The notes below the pieces were generated by a model. The model saw nothing but the letters and a program-made list of their open reading frames with translations. It searched no databases and had not been told where the DNA came from. This document shows, in pieces, positions 37,899-47,014 of a DNA stretch of 64,000 nt (its first letter is position 1; every line of letters begins with the position of its first letter). Source of the DNA: Rhizobium sp. RCAM05350 (GTDB lineage Bacteria > Pseudomonadota > Alphaproteobacteria > Rhizobiales > Rhizobiaceae); contig CP087973.1 in the NCBI GenBank assembly GCA_024426085.1, forward strand, positions 248,001 to 312,000, read 5' to 3'. Position numbers and translations under genes: made by a program.

Positions 37899-39719
37899 AT
37901 GCAACTCATGAAGGTCGATCCGCGTGCGCTGAAGGACAATCCCGACAATACGCGCCAGTCGAAGTCGACGCCCCAGGCCGACGCGCTGCTGCTTGCGACC
38001 ATCAAGGCCGTCGGCGTCATCCAGCCGCCCGTCATTTTCGCCGAAGCCGGCGGCAACGGCTATGTCATCGAAGCCGGTCACCGCCGCACCCGCATGGCCA
38101 TCGCCGCCGGCATCGAGGAAATCGATGTTATCGTCGTCGAGGCGGCCAACGACAATGGCGCAATGCGTTCGATGATCGAAAACATCGCGCGCGAGCCGCT
38201 CAATCCGGTCGACCAATGGCGTGGCATCGAGCGCCTCGTTGCACTCGGTTGGACCGAGGAGGCGATTGCGATCGCACTGGCCCTGCCGGTCAGACAAATC
38301 CGCAAGCTTCGCCTGCTCGCCAATGTCCTGCCTGCGATGCTCGATCACATGGCCAAGGGCGACATGCCGAGCGAGCAGCAGCTTCGCACGATTTCCGCGG
38401 CGTCACTCGACGAGCAGAAGGAAGTCTGGAAGGCACACAAGCCGAAGAAGGGTGACACAGCATCCTGGTGGGCGATCGCCAACGGCCTCACCAAGACCCG
38501 CATGTTCGCGCGCGATGCGAGTTTCGGCGACGATCTCCGCCAGGCCTACGGCATCGAGTGGGCGGAAGACCTGTTCGGACCGGCCGACGAGGATAACCGC
38601 TACACCACCAACGTCGAAGCATTCCTCGGTGCGCAGCAGGAATGGATGAGTAGCAATCTTCCCAAGAAGGGTTCCATCGTCGAGCTCAACAATTGGGGCC
38701 AACCGCAATTGCCGCCGAAGGCGGAGCGTGTCTACGGCAAGCCCGGCAAAGGCGATTGCACCGCCATGTATCTCGATCGTGAGGGCAAGGTGCAGACTGC
38801 TCACTTCCGGCTTCCGGAGGTCAGACAAGCCAAGGGCGGGGCCGATCCGACCGCGCTCGGCGGCGAGGACGGAAACGAGGGTATCGATGTTGCAGCCAAG
38901 ACCCGGCCGGACGTGACCCGAAACGGCCTCGACATGATCGGCGATTTTCGCACAGACGCTCTGCACGAGGCACTGGCACGAGCGCCGATCGAGGACGATA
39001 CCCTCATGGCAATGCTGGTGCTCGCGTTTGCCGGGCAGAACGTCTCGGTCGACTCTGGCTCCGAAGTCTCCGGCCATCTCTACGGCTCCCGCCGGTTCGC
39101 CCGGCACGCCGTCCGGCTGATTGGAGAAAGTGGCAAGCTGGAGTTCGACATGGACGCACTTCGTGTCGTGGCCAGGTTGACCCTGATCGACGCCCTGTCG
39201 GCCCGTACCAATCGTACGGATAGCGGCATCGTTGTCCGGATTGCCGGTGATGCTATCGGCGCCGACGCCTATCTTCCGAACATGGGCACGGAGGAGTTCC
39301 TCGCGTGCCTTTCTCGCCCGGCGCTGGAAGCGTCCTGCGGCGGTACGAGTGTCGCCCCCCGCCCGCGCGTCAGGGACACCCGCGCTGCCCTTGTCGAGCA
39401 CTTCAAGGAAGAACGCTTCGTACATCCATCTGGCCTCTTCGCACCCGATGACGCAAAGCTGGCCGAGTGGCTGGCCAAGAACATGGAGGGCAGCGAGGAC
39501 GAGGATGCACCCGCCGACGGGCCGATAGGCGGCATCGAGAACGGCGCCGACGATGAGCCTGATCCGTCGATCGAGGACCGCGCAGTGGACAAACCGCATG
39601 CTCTGGAAGCCGAGGACGGCTGCAACGCAGCCGACACCGAGCTCGAAGAGCTGGATGAAGCCGACGCTGACACCAGCACTGAGGATCCCGATACCGCTTA
39701 CGGAATTGCGGCCGAGTAA
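37899..39719 (+). CDS. ParB/RepB/Spo0J-like partition domain protein (plasmid, long form)
   Basis: 606-aa intact protein with an N-terminal ParB/Srx nuclease-like domain (DPRALKDNPDNTRQSKSTPQ, VIQPPVIFAEAGGNGYVIEA, GHRRTRMAIAAGIEEI, then the ENIAREPLNPVDQWRGIERL box). A ParB-type HTH region follows (VALGWTEEAIAIALALPVRQ). The C-terminal half is rhizobial-plasmid specific and ends in a strongly acidic tail (from about residue 545). ATG 37899 follows GGAAAGGA; an upstream in-frame ATG at 37824 would add 25 basic residues. It is much longer than partition ParB, and no ParA is adjacent, so a role in plasmid regulation or transfer rather than segregation is plausible but unproven. Confidence 0.8.
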   Translation: MQLMKVDPRALKDNPDNTRQSKSTPQADALLLATIKAVGVIQPPVIFAEAGGNGYVIEAGHRRTRMAIAAGIEEIDVIVVEAANDNGAMRSMIENIAREPLNPVDQWRGIERLVALGWTEEAIAIALALPVRQIRKLRLLANVLPAMLDHMAKGDMPSEQQLRTISAASLDEQKEVWKAHKPKKGDTASWWAIANGLTKTRMFARDASFGDDLRQAYGIEWAEDLFGPADEDNRYTTNVEAFLGAQQEWMSSNLPKKGSIVELNNWGQPQLPPKAERVYGKPGKGDCTAMYLDREGKVQTAHFRLPEVRQAKGGADPTALGGEDGNEGIDVAAKTRPDVTRNGLDMIGDFRTDALHEALARAPIEDDTLMAMLVLAFAGQNVSVDSGSEVSGHLYGSRRFARHAVRLIGESGKLEFDMDALRVVARLTLIDALSARTNRTDSGIVVRIAGDAIGADAYLPNMGTEEFLACLSRPALEASCGGTSVAPRPRVRDTRAALVEHFKEERFVHPSGLFAPDDAKLAEWLAKNMEGSEDEDAPADGPIGGIENGADDEPDPSIEDRAVDKPHALEAEDGCNAADTELEELDEADADTSTEDPDTAYGIAAE

Positions 39720-39755
39720 CCCTCCCCCCACAACCTCATGCTGATCGATACCGCC

Positions 39756-39785
39756 GCCGGCCGTCACCGGCCGGGGGCTCTTTCC
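39756..39785 (+). terminator. Possible terminator hairpin
   Basis: GC-rich inverted repeat CCGGCC-GTCAC-CGGCCGG followed by CTCTTTCC, just after the ParB-like gene. The T tract is weak. Confidence 0.45.
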
Positions 39786-39814
39786 AGTATCCACAATCCA
39801 ACAGGAGAAAGCGC

Positions 39815-40290
39815 ATGTTTGCGTTTCTGATTTACGAACGCGCTCCGATCGGCTCCATTGTCGCCTGGTCCGACGGCACGCCCCGCCCGCCCGAACGACA
39901 CAGACGAAAGCTCGCTGCTTGGGAGAACCGCAACAGCAAGGGTCGGCTGATCCACAAGCAGGGCAAGCGTGGCATAGGCAATGTCTGCCTGTCGCCCGAA
40001 TTTACCCTGCATGAGGGCGATTTCGGCGCCAATGGCGTCATCACTATCCGCATCCATCGGACGTTCTCGCTCGACAGCAGCCTCATATTCAAGGTGATCG
40101 AGCGCCCGCGCTCGGCCACATCAGGGTCTTCGACCGCGCCGGCGACAACGCCGAACTCGTCCACCTCGCCGCCAATCGCCAAGCGGCGGAGGAATGGTTG
40201 ACCCGGCATGGCTATCCCAATGCCGTGCTGGAAGAGGTCACTGCCGATGAAGTGGCGGCCGATCACGTCGAAGGGAGGGCTGCGGCATGA
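39815..40290 (+). CDS. Conserved hypothetical protein (frame broken)
   Basis: About 158 aa after correction. ATG 39815 follows AGGAG. The first part reads MFAFLIYERAPIGSIVAWSD, GNVCLSPEFTLHEGDFGANG and FSLDSSLIFKVIERP. The frame then shifts near 40110, and FDRAGDNAELVHLAANRQAA, EEWLTRHGYPNAVLEEVTAD continue to the stop at 40288-40290, which overlaps the next start (ATGA). I recognise no function. The arrangement, between the ParB-like and DUF7007 genes with overlapping ends, suggests one operon. Confidence 0.55.
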
Positions 40291-41176
40291 ACCCGCCCGC
40301 TCTCGAAGCTCCAGAAGCTGCCACCCCTGACGGTTCAGGGGTGGCGTTCCGGTCGCAGCGCCGATGACCTGCCCGTCGCCCGTGTCGGCGATCTCGTCTT
40401 CGCCATGGTGTCGGGACGCGATGGCCAGCATTTTCTCGCCAGCGCCTGGCGTATGTCACGGCGGCTCTCCGAGCTCAAACGCGACGACTTCTACTCGCAT
40501 CATTGCGCCGTTGCGGATGAGGCGGAATTTCGGGCACGGATGATCGAGCAGGCCGAGCACGTCCGAGACCTCCGGGCGCTCGATCGGCAGACTGTTCGGA
40601 TGAACTGCTCGACGCCATGGGGACCGTCGCAGGGCGCCGCCGTTTACGCGGAGGGTATCGTCTCTCACACCACTGCCGGACATGGCGGGTTCAAGTTGTC
40701 CAATGAGCGCAATGTCAAAATCCATCCGATGCTTCGTTGCGCCGACGGCTGGTACGAGGAAGATGCCGCATGGGCCGCGGTTGCCCTCGCCTATCCGAAC
40801 CTCTTTTCCGCATACGAGCGCAAGTGCGCCGATCGGACGGTGCGGGATAGCTGGCCCGATGCCTGGGAAGCGATCTTCGGTCGCCCACTTGCGCCCGGTG
40901 AATCCCATGAGAAGGATCGCCGTGCCTTTGAGCGGGAGCACGCCGGCGACTGGATCGTCATCTCCGCACTACGCTCGGAGCAGCATGCCGGGATGATCGA
41001 AGTCATCGCCACGATTGGCGGCGCGTGCCGCCGATGCGCAAGAGCGCCGCTTTCTCGTGCCAAGCGACGACTACGAGGTTGGCCGATTTGGCTTCGTCAT
41101 CGATACGGCGCAGCACACTGCTTATGACGGAGCGTCGTCTTTCATCAACTGGCAGGCGCGGGTGACCAGTCCATGA
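40287..41176 (+). CDS. DUF7007 domain-containing protein (frame broken)
   Basis: About 295 aa after correction. ATG 40287 overlaps the previous stop. After MNPPALEA a shift near 40310 brings in DDLPVARVGDLVFAMVSGRD. The body includes LDRQTVRMNCSTPWGPSQGA, HTTAGHGGFKLSNERNVKIH and CADGWYEEDAAWAAVALAYP, matching the DUF7007 family of alphaproteobacterial plasmids. A second shift near 41025 leads to RFLVPSDDYEVGRFGFVIDT and the stop at 41174-41176. Function unknown. It is commonly found near ParB-like and ArdC genes, as here. Confidence 0.68.
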
Positions 41177-41646
41177 ACCCGGTCAGTTCCCAGGTTCTTC
41201 TGTCCCGCATGGAGGCGGCGCGGCGGGAGACGCGCCACCATCTCGACCGCATTCACCGGCAGATCACGGGTCGGGCCGAACGCGTAACGGTCACCGAGAA
41301 GGCGAAAGCCCGCTCGCACCGCCGGGGCAGGTCGCGGTGGACGCGCTCCGACGCACAGCAGTTTCAGGATCACGTCGCGCGGCTCGCCTTCGAGCGGCGA
41401 ACGGAGATCGCTGCCCTGGCTCGCAAACTCGAACGTCAGGAGCGGGCGATCGTCACCATGTGTATGACCGCTCGGCGATTACGCGGACAGTGCGGCGGCG
41501 TGAGTCCGATCGGATGGCGGGCTTTCGTGGCGGCTGGTCCGAGCTGGAAGGGATGCGGGCTGTCGGTCGCAAGGTCCCCTCCTCCGGGGTTTCGGGGTCA
41601 TAGTCCGGCCCCCGTCGGTCTGCCCTTCGTTTTCGCTGCGGTCTGA
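41173..41646 (+). CDS. Small conserved hypothetical protein
   Basis: Starts at ATG 41173, overlapping the DUF7007 stop. The first 95 residues are a basic, helical, probably coiled-coil segment (SQVLLSRMEAARRETRHHLD, FERRTEIAALARKLERQERA). After about 41455 the frame loses helical character, and an alternative frame (ITRTVRRRESDRMAGFRGGW, ending at 41603) looks equally plausible. The true end is therefore uncertain and may be altered by an indel. No function is recognised. Confidence 0.45.
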   Translation: MNPVSSQVLLSRMEAARRETRHHLDRIHRQITGRAERVTVTEKAKARSHRRGRSRWTRSDAQQFQDHVARLAFERRTEIAALARKLERQERAIVTMCMTARRLRGQCGGVSPIGWRAFVAAGPSWKGCGLSVARSPPPGFRGHSPAPVGLPFVFAAV

Positions 41647-41890
41647 ACCGGCGGCCGGTCGTTTCAAGGCCGCTGGCGCGCTGCGGAGCGGCCGGTGCAG
41701 CCTTCCTCGCAAAACGGCTCCGCGTCCTTCGCAGGGCTTTACCCCGCTAACCCGCAAACCCGTTTCGCTCTGCCCGGCCGCCCCGGACCTATGAAAGCGC
41801 CCGTCCTCAGCCGGTTCCTGTCGACCGCATCGAAGGGCAGACCGGCAGGGGCCGGAGCCGCTTCAGTGGAAACCACGAAAGGAAGATCTC
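41647..41890 (+). promoter_or_regulatory. GC-rich leader with shared motif
   Basis: Leader before the gene at 41891. It carries the element CGTCCTTCGCAGGGCTTTAC and on at 41723-41748, nearly the same as 37732-37759 in the ParB-like leader. Confidence 0.4.
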
Positions 41891-42474
41891 ATGGCCAAGC
41901 CCGCAACCAATCGACCCTCCCCCGCGTCGTGCCGCTCCGCAAGGGCGCCACCCTCGAAATGGTCAGGCTCACTTGCCCGGACACCGCCCAGGCAAAGCTG
42001 ATCGCCGAGAGTTTCGCGACCGCGGTGGTCGACAGCGACGGCATCCGTGACCTTCACGAGCGCCTGATCGTCGAAACCGCCGACAGCCTCTCGGAAGGTC
42101 TCGGTGAGAAGGCGATGCAGATCCATCTCCAGCGCATCGTCGGAGCCTATGTCGGCTCGGCGCACGGAGCCGGCCAGTTCTACAGTCGGGCAGTCTCCGA
42201 GGCGCGAGACGCCACGGCCAAATCGGCAAACGATGCCCGCGACGAGGATCTCGATGGCCCGGTCGGTTACGACAGTGCCGCCCAGCGCAAGCGCGAATTC
42301 GCCGCTGACATGGGCATACAGTCCCACGCGCTGCGGATGGCGGCTGAAGGTGCCGTCGCAGCCTACAGCCACGTCATCGGCGAAGCCTGGAAGCCTTTCG
42401 ACCGTCCGGTCGAAAACCCGGGCCAGTCGCTCGACCGCAAGGCGGCCGAGGCGCAGATGGCGGCTCTCGGTTGA
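41891..42474 (+). CDS. Conserved hypothetical plasmid protein (frame broken at the start)
   Basis: About 194 aa. ATG 41891 follows GGAAG and gives MAKPATNRPS. The C5 run at 41919-41923 is one base off, after which PRVVPLRKGATLEMVRLTCP continues in the long frame. The rest (AKLIAESFATAVVDSDGIRD, ETADSLSEGLGEKAMQIHLQ, AYVGSAHGAGQFYSRAVSEA) is helical and alanine-rich with no catalytic motif. It is one of the unassigned genes of the rhizobial plasmid backbone. A clear terminator follows at 42527. Confidence 0.6.
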
Positions 42475-42526
42475 GCCGTATCCGGCGGAGCTTCGGCTCT
42501 GCTTCTTATTCCCATCTCTGATCTTT

Positions 42527-42554
42527 AGGCCGGTTCCTTTCGGACCGGCCTTTT
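42527..42554 (+). terminator. Rho-independent terminator
   Basis: AGGCCGGTTCC-TTTC-GGACCGGCC followed by TTTT, about 55 bases after the stop of the gene at 41891. Confidence 0.75.
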
Positions 42555-42779
42555 CGATCTCATCGTAAGGAAGAGAGAGGGCAGAGCGAGGACCCTGCCC
42601 GCCACGCGGCCCCGTCCCGGTCGGCGGTCCTGCAGGAGCCGGCGGTCTGCCGCAACGGCTTCGCCGTCCTTTTCTCCGTTCCGGCCGTTCCGGTGCGGCC
42701 GGCCGCCTGATCGCTCCTGCTTTCGGACCTCCACGACGGGGCCGCGATGGGCGCGGCCTCCAAAACGGAGGATAATGAC
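42555..42779 (+). promoter_or_regulatory. GC-rich leader of the ArdC gene
   Basis: About 225 bases with hairpin-forming segments such as AACGGCTTCGCCGT, ending in GGAGG before the ArdC start. Confidence 0.4.
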
Positions 42780-43706
42780 ATGAGCAGGAAAGCTGAAGGC
42801 GAGCGCGCCGACATCTACGCGCGGATCACGGACAGGATCGTCGCCGATCTCGAAAAAGGTGTGAAGCCCTGGATGAAACCCTGGCACGCGGCCAACATGG
42901 ATGGCCGGATTACCCGGCCGCTACGCCACAATGGTCAGCCCTATTCGGGCATGAACATTCTCTTGTTATGGTCAGAGGGAATGGCGCGCGGCTTTACTTC
43001 ACCCATGTGGATGACGTTCAAGCAGGCGCTCGAACTCGGAGCGGCAGTGCGCAAGGGCGAGACCGGTTCGACGGTCGTCTTCGCCAGCCGCTTCACCAAG
43101 TCCGGGGCGGACGGCAATGGTGTGGAAGTCGACCGGGAAATCCCGTTTCTGAAGGCATACACTGTGTTCAACATCGAGCAGATCGACGGGTTGCCGGGAC
43201 ACTACCATCACCGACCGGGTCCGGTGCTCGATCCGGTCGAGCGGGTCGAGCACGCAGATCGCTTCTTCCGCAACACGGCCGCCGTCATTCGGCATGGCGG
43301 CTCGCAGGCTTACTACTCGCCGGTCACGGATCACATCCAGATGCCGCCGTTCGAGACGTTCCACGACGCCGCGTCTTACGTGGCTACGCTCAGTCACGAA
43401 AGTTGCCATTGGACAGCGCGCCCAGATCGCGTCGGACGCGATCTCAGCCGATATGCCAAAGACAAGAGCGAGCGCGCCCGCGAAGAGCTGATCGCCGAGC
43501 TTGGAAGCTGCTTCCTGTGCGCCGATCTCGGGATCGTGCCGGAGTTGGAGCCACGGCCGGACCATGCGTCTTACCTTGCCTCGTGGCTGAAGGTCATCTC
43601 TGATGACAAGCGGGCGATTTTTCAGGCAGCGGCCCATGCCCAGCGTGCTGTCAGCTTCCTGCACGGTCTCCAGCCCATTCAGGCCGACAAGAGAGCGGCT
43701 GCGTAG
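42780..43706 (+). CDS. ardC: ArdC-like antirestriction protein (ssDNA-binding domain plus zincin)
   Basis: 308-aa intact protein. The N-terminal ArdC ssDNA-binding domain (DIYARITDRIVADLEKGVKP, RPLRHNGQPYSGMNILLLWS, WMTFKQALELGAAVRKGETG) is followed by a zinc-metallopeptidase domain with the HExxH motif HESCHW and the downstream Glu in REELIAELGSCFLCADLGI. ATG 42780 has GGAGG. ArdC proteins coat or process incoming single-stranded plasmid DNA and protect it from restriction in the recipient, so this gene fits a conjugative plasmid. It is one of several leader-preceded plus-strand genes that may be expressed early after transfer. Confidence 0.85.
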   Translation: MSRKAEGERADIYARITDRIVADLEKGVKPWMKPWHAANMDGRITRPLRHNGQPYSGMNILLLWSEGMARGFTSPMWMTFKQALELGAAVRKGETGSTVVFASRFTKSGADGNGVEVDREIPFLKAYTVFNIEQIDGLPGHYHHRPGPVLDPVERVEHADRFFRNTAAVIRHGGSQAYYSPVTDHIQMPPFETFHDAASYVATLSHESCHWTARPDRVGRDLSRYAKDKSERAREELIAELGSCFLCADLGIVPELEPRPDHASYLASWLKVISDDKRAIFQAAAHAQRAVSFLHGLQPIQADKRAAA

Positions 43707-44345
43707 GAGACGTCAAGGTCGGTCGTTGTCACCCGCAACGGCCGACAGCTCTTTCGGCTCTCTTTCCGCCAGCGCGTTCTCATCGGGCTTGAGGTCCAGC
43801 TTCCCCCAGATCGATGGTTTCCGATCGGTGGCTTTCAGCTTCCGGGAGTGCTTGATTTCGACGGTAAACGGTTTTGTCTGCTGACGCGTAGATCCTCCAG
43901 GCGACGAATAGCGGCCCGACAATATCGCGTTGATGAGAGGAGGCAACTGCCCGGGCGGCCGAGTTTGTCGCGTCCAAAGCCGACGCCCTGACTCAGAGAC
44001 AGGGCAACGGGTTCGCAGCTGCAACGGCTGGCACCGCAGCGCGCTGGCGAGGGCCGCCATGTCCAAGTTCCTCCCACCGCTGTCATAGGCTACGTCCTCC
44101 GCGGGCTCGATGAGGCATGTCTGATCGGAGACCGGCTTCGCCTCGATCGTTCTCCCGCAACGGCCGTCCGCAACTTTCTTCCCCTGAGCGCTGCGCGCCC
44201 ATTCCTCATGAAACAAGAAAGCCACTCCCGGCCGCCCTCCACTTCGTTTTGGCCCCTCGGGGTGCGGTCCGATCGTCGCCGATCCTTGCGACAGCCATCG
44301 AGGCCGCGAAGGGCGCGGCCCGAAACAACCGAAAGGAACTTCGAC
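43707..44345 (+). promoter_or_regulatory. Long leader region of DUF736 copy 1
   Basis: About 640 bases without a supported gene. The part from about 44099 to 44345 is similar to 45957-46236 upstream of the second DUF736 gene: GGGCTCGATGAGGCATGTCT here, GGGCTCGATGGGGCATGTCT there, and the same CCGCAACTTTCTTCCCCTG. It is the upstream half of a duplicated unit and probably contains a promoter and structured leader. Confidence 0.5.
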
Positions 44346-44657
44346 ATGGCTACCATCGGCACCTTCACCTCCACCGAAAACGGCTTCACAGGCTCCATCC
44401 GCACCCTCGCCCTCAACGTCAAGGCCCGCATCGCCCGCGTCGAAAACCCCTCCGACAAGGGCCCCCAGTTCCGCATCTACGCCGGCGCCGTCGAGCTGGG
44501 TGCCGCCTGGCAGAAGCGCTCCGAGCAAACCGACCGCGACTACCTCTCGGTCAAGCTGGACGACCCGAGCTTCCCAGCTCCGATCTACGCAACCCTCACC
44601 GAAGTCGAAGGCGAGGACGGCTACCAGCTGATCTGGTCGCGCCAGAACCGCGACTAG
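44346..44657 (+). CDS. DUF736 family protein, copy 1
   Basis: 103-aa intact DUF736 protein: [20 protein letters not shown], then [40 protein letters not shown] and [23 protein letters not shown] 44346 follows AAAGGAAC. This small, abundant family of alphaproteobacterial plasmids has a compact beta fold and unknown function. The second copy at 46237 differs at only a handful of residues. A hairpin terminator follows directly. Confidence 0.88.
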   Translation: MATIGTFTSTENGFTGSIRTLALNVKARIARVENPSDKGPQFRIYAGAVELGAAWQKRSEQTDRDYLSVKLDDPSFPAPIYATLTEVEGEDGYQLIWSRQNRD

Positions 44658-44664
44658 GACTTCG

Positions 44665-44692
44665 AGGCTCCGCCCATCAGGCGGGGCCTTCT
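44665..44692 (+). terminator. Terminator-like hairpin after DUF736 copy 1
   Basis: GGCTCCGCC-CATCA-GGCGGGGCC followed by TTCT. The same hairpin follows the second copy. Confidence 0.6.
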
Positions 44693-44721
44693 CCCATGCC
44701 TTCGGCTCATCCACATCCCAT

Positions 44722-44801
44722 TATCGGATGAAAATGGATGGAATAATGGATGCCAGTGTGTCATACCGTTTCGGATGGAAACGGATGGAACAATGGATGC
44801 C
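44722..44801 (+). repeat. Direct repeat pair at the Fic gene start
   Basis: Two similar 33-base units (44722-44754 and 44769-44801), both containing CGGATG and ending AATGGATGCC, spaced 47 bases apart. They overlap the possible Fic starts and may be regulatory. Confidence 0.5.
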
Positions 44802-45851
44802 GGCTCTCGACCTCTCGACTTTGCGGATAACGCCCGAGATCCTATCGCTGATCGCGGAGATCGACGAGTTCAAGGGCGCGTGGCGCGCACTCGGCCGCAT
44901 TGCGCCCGATCGCCTGTCGAGCCTGCGCCGGGTCGCCACGATCGAGAGCATTGGATCGTCGACGCGCATCGAGGGCGCCAAGCTCAGTGACCGTGAGGTC
45001 GAGCGACTGCTTGTAAACCTGCGCATCGGCTCTTTCTCCAGCCGGGACGAACAGGAAGTCGCAGGCTATGCCGAGGTGATGGAGACAATCTTTTCAGCCT
45101 TCGATGCGATCCCCCTCAACGAAAATCACATACGCCAGCTTCATCGGGATCTGCTCGCGCACTCGACCAAGGATGAGCGACACCGGGGGGCTGGAAGACC
45201 CTTTCCAATAATGTCGAGGCATTCGACGAAAAGGGAATGAGCCTTGGCGTCGTCTTTGCGACAGCCTCGCCGTTCGATACGCCCGGTCGAATGGCGGAAC
45301 TGGTGGCGTGGCAGCAGGCTCAGGAAAAGGATGGGACGTTCCACCCTCTGCTGATCATCGCTGTCTTCGTCGTGGTCTTTCTGGAAATACATCCGTTTCA
45401 GGATGGAAACGGCCGTCTGTCACGCGCATTGACCACCCTGCTGCTTCTTCGGGCCGGCTATGCCTACGTGCCTTACAGTTCGCTCGAAAGCATCGTCGAG
45501 CAGAACAAGGAGGCCTATTACCTGGCACTTCGTCGCACACAAGGCACGATCCGCACGGATCTGCAGGACTGGAACCCTTGGATCGAGTTCTTCCTGCGAA
45601 GCCTGCAGCGCCAGAAGCAACGCCTCGAGCGGAAGATGGAGCGTGAGCGCATCCTGCTCGGCGATCTGCCGGAGTTGTCGGTCTCGATCCTCGAACTGGC
45701 GCGCGAGCGTGGGCGCGTGACCGTGATGGACGCGGCCAAGGCTACGGGTGCAAGCCGGAATACCGTCAAGGATCATCTGCGCACGTTGACCGATGAGGGA
45801 CACCTGACCCTGCACGGAGCAGGTCGTGGAACATGGTACGGCCTTAGCTGA
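44728..45851 (+). CDS. Fic-family protein with C-terminal winged helix (frame broken)
   Basis: About 374 aa. The N-terminal Fic domain has the inhibitory-helix-like segment [15 protein letters not shown] and the canonical active site [15 protein letters not shown]. These enzymes usually transfer AMP to a target protein. The C-terminal part ([40 protein letters not shown]) is a winged helix-turn-helix, giving the common Fic-wHTH layout. The frame breaks at the G6 run at 45185-45190, after which [20 protein letters not shown] continues. Start 44728 is the longest option; ATG 44785 lies inside a direct repeat. It is inserted between two DUF736 units and could be part of a regulatory or toxin-like module. 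Confidence 0.82.
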
Positions 45852-46236
45852 AACTCCTGTGAAGGACCGGCCGGCGCACCGCTTCCGAAGTGTTCGTCCA
45901 ACCGTGCAAGACCGCCATTGCGAAGTTCCTTTCGCGACCTGTTTCCGGCGCTCCATTTGCGGGCTCGATGGGGCATGTCTGACCGGAGAGTGGCTGCGCC
46001 TCGATCGTTTTCCCGCAACGACCTCCGCAACTTTCTTCCCCTGCGAACTGCGTTTCGCATTCCTCGCGCACAACAAAGTTTCTCCCGGCCGCCCTTCATT
46101 GCATTGCGGCCCTGTGCCACCCCATCGCGTGAGGCGCAATGGGACCCGGCGGGTGCGGTCCGATCGTCCCCGGTCTTTGCGACTGCCATCGAGGCCGCAA
46201 TGGCGCGGTCCGAGAGACAGGAAAAGGAACACCACC
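45852..46236 (+). promoter_or_regulatory. Leader region of DUF736 copy 2
   Basis: About 385 bases without a supported gene. From 45957 onward it is similar to 44099-44345, so it is the leader half of the second DUF736 unit. It ends AAAAGGAAC before the start. Confidence 0.5.
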
Positions 46237-46548
46237 ATGGCGACCATCGGCACCTTCAACTCTACCGAAACCGGCTTCACAGGCTCGATCCGCACTCTCG
46301 CCCTCAACGTCAAGGCCCGCATCGCTCGCGTCGAGAACCCCTCCGACAAGGGCCCGCAGTTCCGCATCTACGCCGGCGCCGTCGAGCTGGGGGCTGCCTG
46401 GCACAAGCGCTCCGAGCAAACCGACCGCGACTACCTCTCGGTCAAACTAGACGACCCGAGCTTCCCGGCTCCGATCTACGCAACCCTCTCGGAAGTCGAA
46501 GGCGAGGATGGCTACCAGCTGATCTGGTCCCGTCAGAGCCGGGACTGA
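46237..46548 (+). CDS. DUF736 family protein, copy 2
   Basis: 103-aa intact paralogue of the protein at 44346. It differs at few positions (for example FNSTET for FTSTEN, WHKRS for WQKRS, LSEVEG for LTEVEG, RQSRD for RQNRD). ATG 46237 follows AAAAGGAAC. The very high similarity of both the coding and upstream sequence points to a recent duplication, with the Fic gene lying between the copies. Function unknown. Confidence 0.88.
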   Translation: MATIGTFNSTETGFTGSIRTLALNVKARIARVENPSDKGPQFRIYAGAVELGAAWHKRSEQTDRDYLSVKLDDPSFPAPIYATLSEVEGEDGYQLIWSRQSRD

Positions 46549-46554
46549 AGCATT

Positions 46555-46585
46555 GAGGCTCCGCCAATCGGCGGGGCCTCTTCCC
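46555..46585 (+). terminator. Terminator-like hairpin after DUF736 copy 2
   Basis: GAGGCTCCGCC-AATC-GGCGGGGCCTC followed by TTCCC, matching the hairpin after copy 1. Confidence 0.6.
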
Positions 46586-46849
46586 TCAGATCGTGAAGCC
46601 GGAGACGGGCGTCGAGCCCGCCTCCGGCTTTTGGTGGCATACGGAAACGGGGGATAGCTGCTCAGATCGAGCGAGGGTGCCGGGACGGAATGACGGCGTC
46701 AAGGACGAGCGGTTCCCCCAATTTCGCCGCTACGCAACAAAATCGGCTCCCCCACTCGCCGCCGCTGGCGGTCACATCCACGATCCCTGACCCCGCCATC
46801 CCGTCCCGCCCCGCGAAATCGTCTTTCACACACTCAAGGAGATGAGACG
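46586..46849 (+). promoter_or_regulatory. GC-rich leader of the 54-aa gene
   Basis: The part at 46696-46794 shares a clear pattern with 48130-48238 before the gene at 48290: GCGTCAAGGAC, CCAATTT, AAAATCGG, CTCGCCGC and TCCCTGACCCC occur in the same order. Confidence 0.5.
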
Positions 46850-47014
46850 ATGACGATCGAACAGCACATCGAAGAACTGCGGGCCGAGATCAAGAACGCA
46901 TGCGACGCTGCGGAGCGCCGCGAGATCCAGACAGAGCTGGACCTGGCCCAAGCCGAGCTGGCGATCATCACGGGAGGGCAGGACGGAAGCGTCGATGCCG
47001 AGCCGCCCTTCTGA
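46850..47014 (+). CDS. Small helical hypothetical protein (54 aa)
   Basis: 54 codons from ATG 46850 after an AAGGAG site: MTIEQHIEELRAEIKNACDA, then AERREIQTELDLAQAELAII and an acidic tail. The heptad-like spacing of hydrophobic residues predicts one long alpha-helix or coiled coil. The strong ribosome site, clean start and leader shared with another gene support a real small protein. It resembles small helical proteins encoded on other rhizobial plasmids, but I know no function. Confidence 0.6.
   Translation: MTIEQHIEELRAEIKNACDAAERREIQTELDLAQAELAIITGGQDGSVDAEPPF

Larger units (their letters stand above)
44099..44692 (+). repeat. Duplicated DUF736 unit, copy 1
   Basis: Leader, DUF736 gene and terminator hairpin, repeated with differences at 45957-46585. 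The Fic gene lies between the copies. Confidence 0.7.
45957..46585 (+). repeat. Duplicated DUF736 unit, copy 2
   Basis: Second copy of the leader, DUF736 gene and terminator unit found at 44099-44692. Confidence 0.7.

Noticed and set aside
38403..39794. Long 463-codon open frame on the minus strand opposite the ParB-like gene
   Set aside because: No family resemblance, no ribosome site, and it lies antisense to a well-supported gene; a by-product of high-GC codon use.
43713..44714. 333-codon minus-strand frame across the DUF736 copy 1 leader and gene
   Set aside because: Antisense to DUF736 and to repeated leader sequence; an equivalent minus-strand frame appears at the second copy, which shows it follows from the repeat, not from coding.
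45420..46367. 315-codon minus-strand frame opposite Fic and DUF736 copy 2
   Set aside because: Same reason; shadow of genes with clear motifs on the plus strand.
44099..46585. CRISPR or tandem-repeat array
   Set aside because: Repeats here are two long diverged copies of a gene unit, not short regular repeats with spacers; no cas genes seen.
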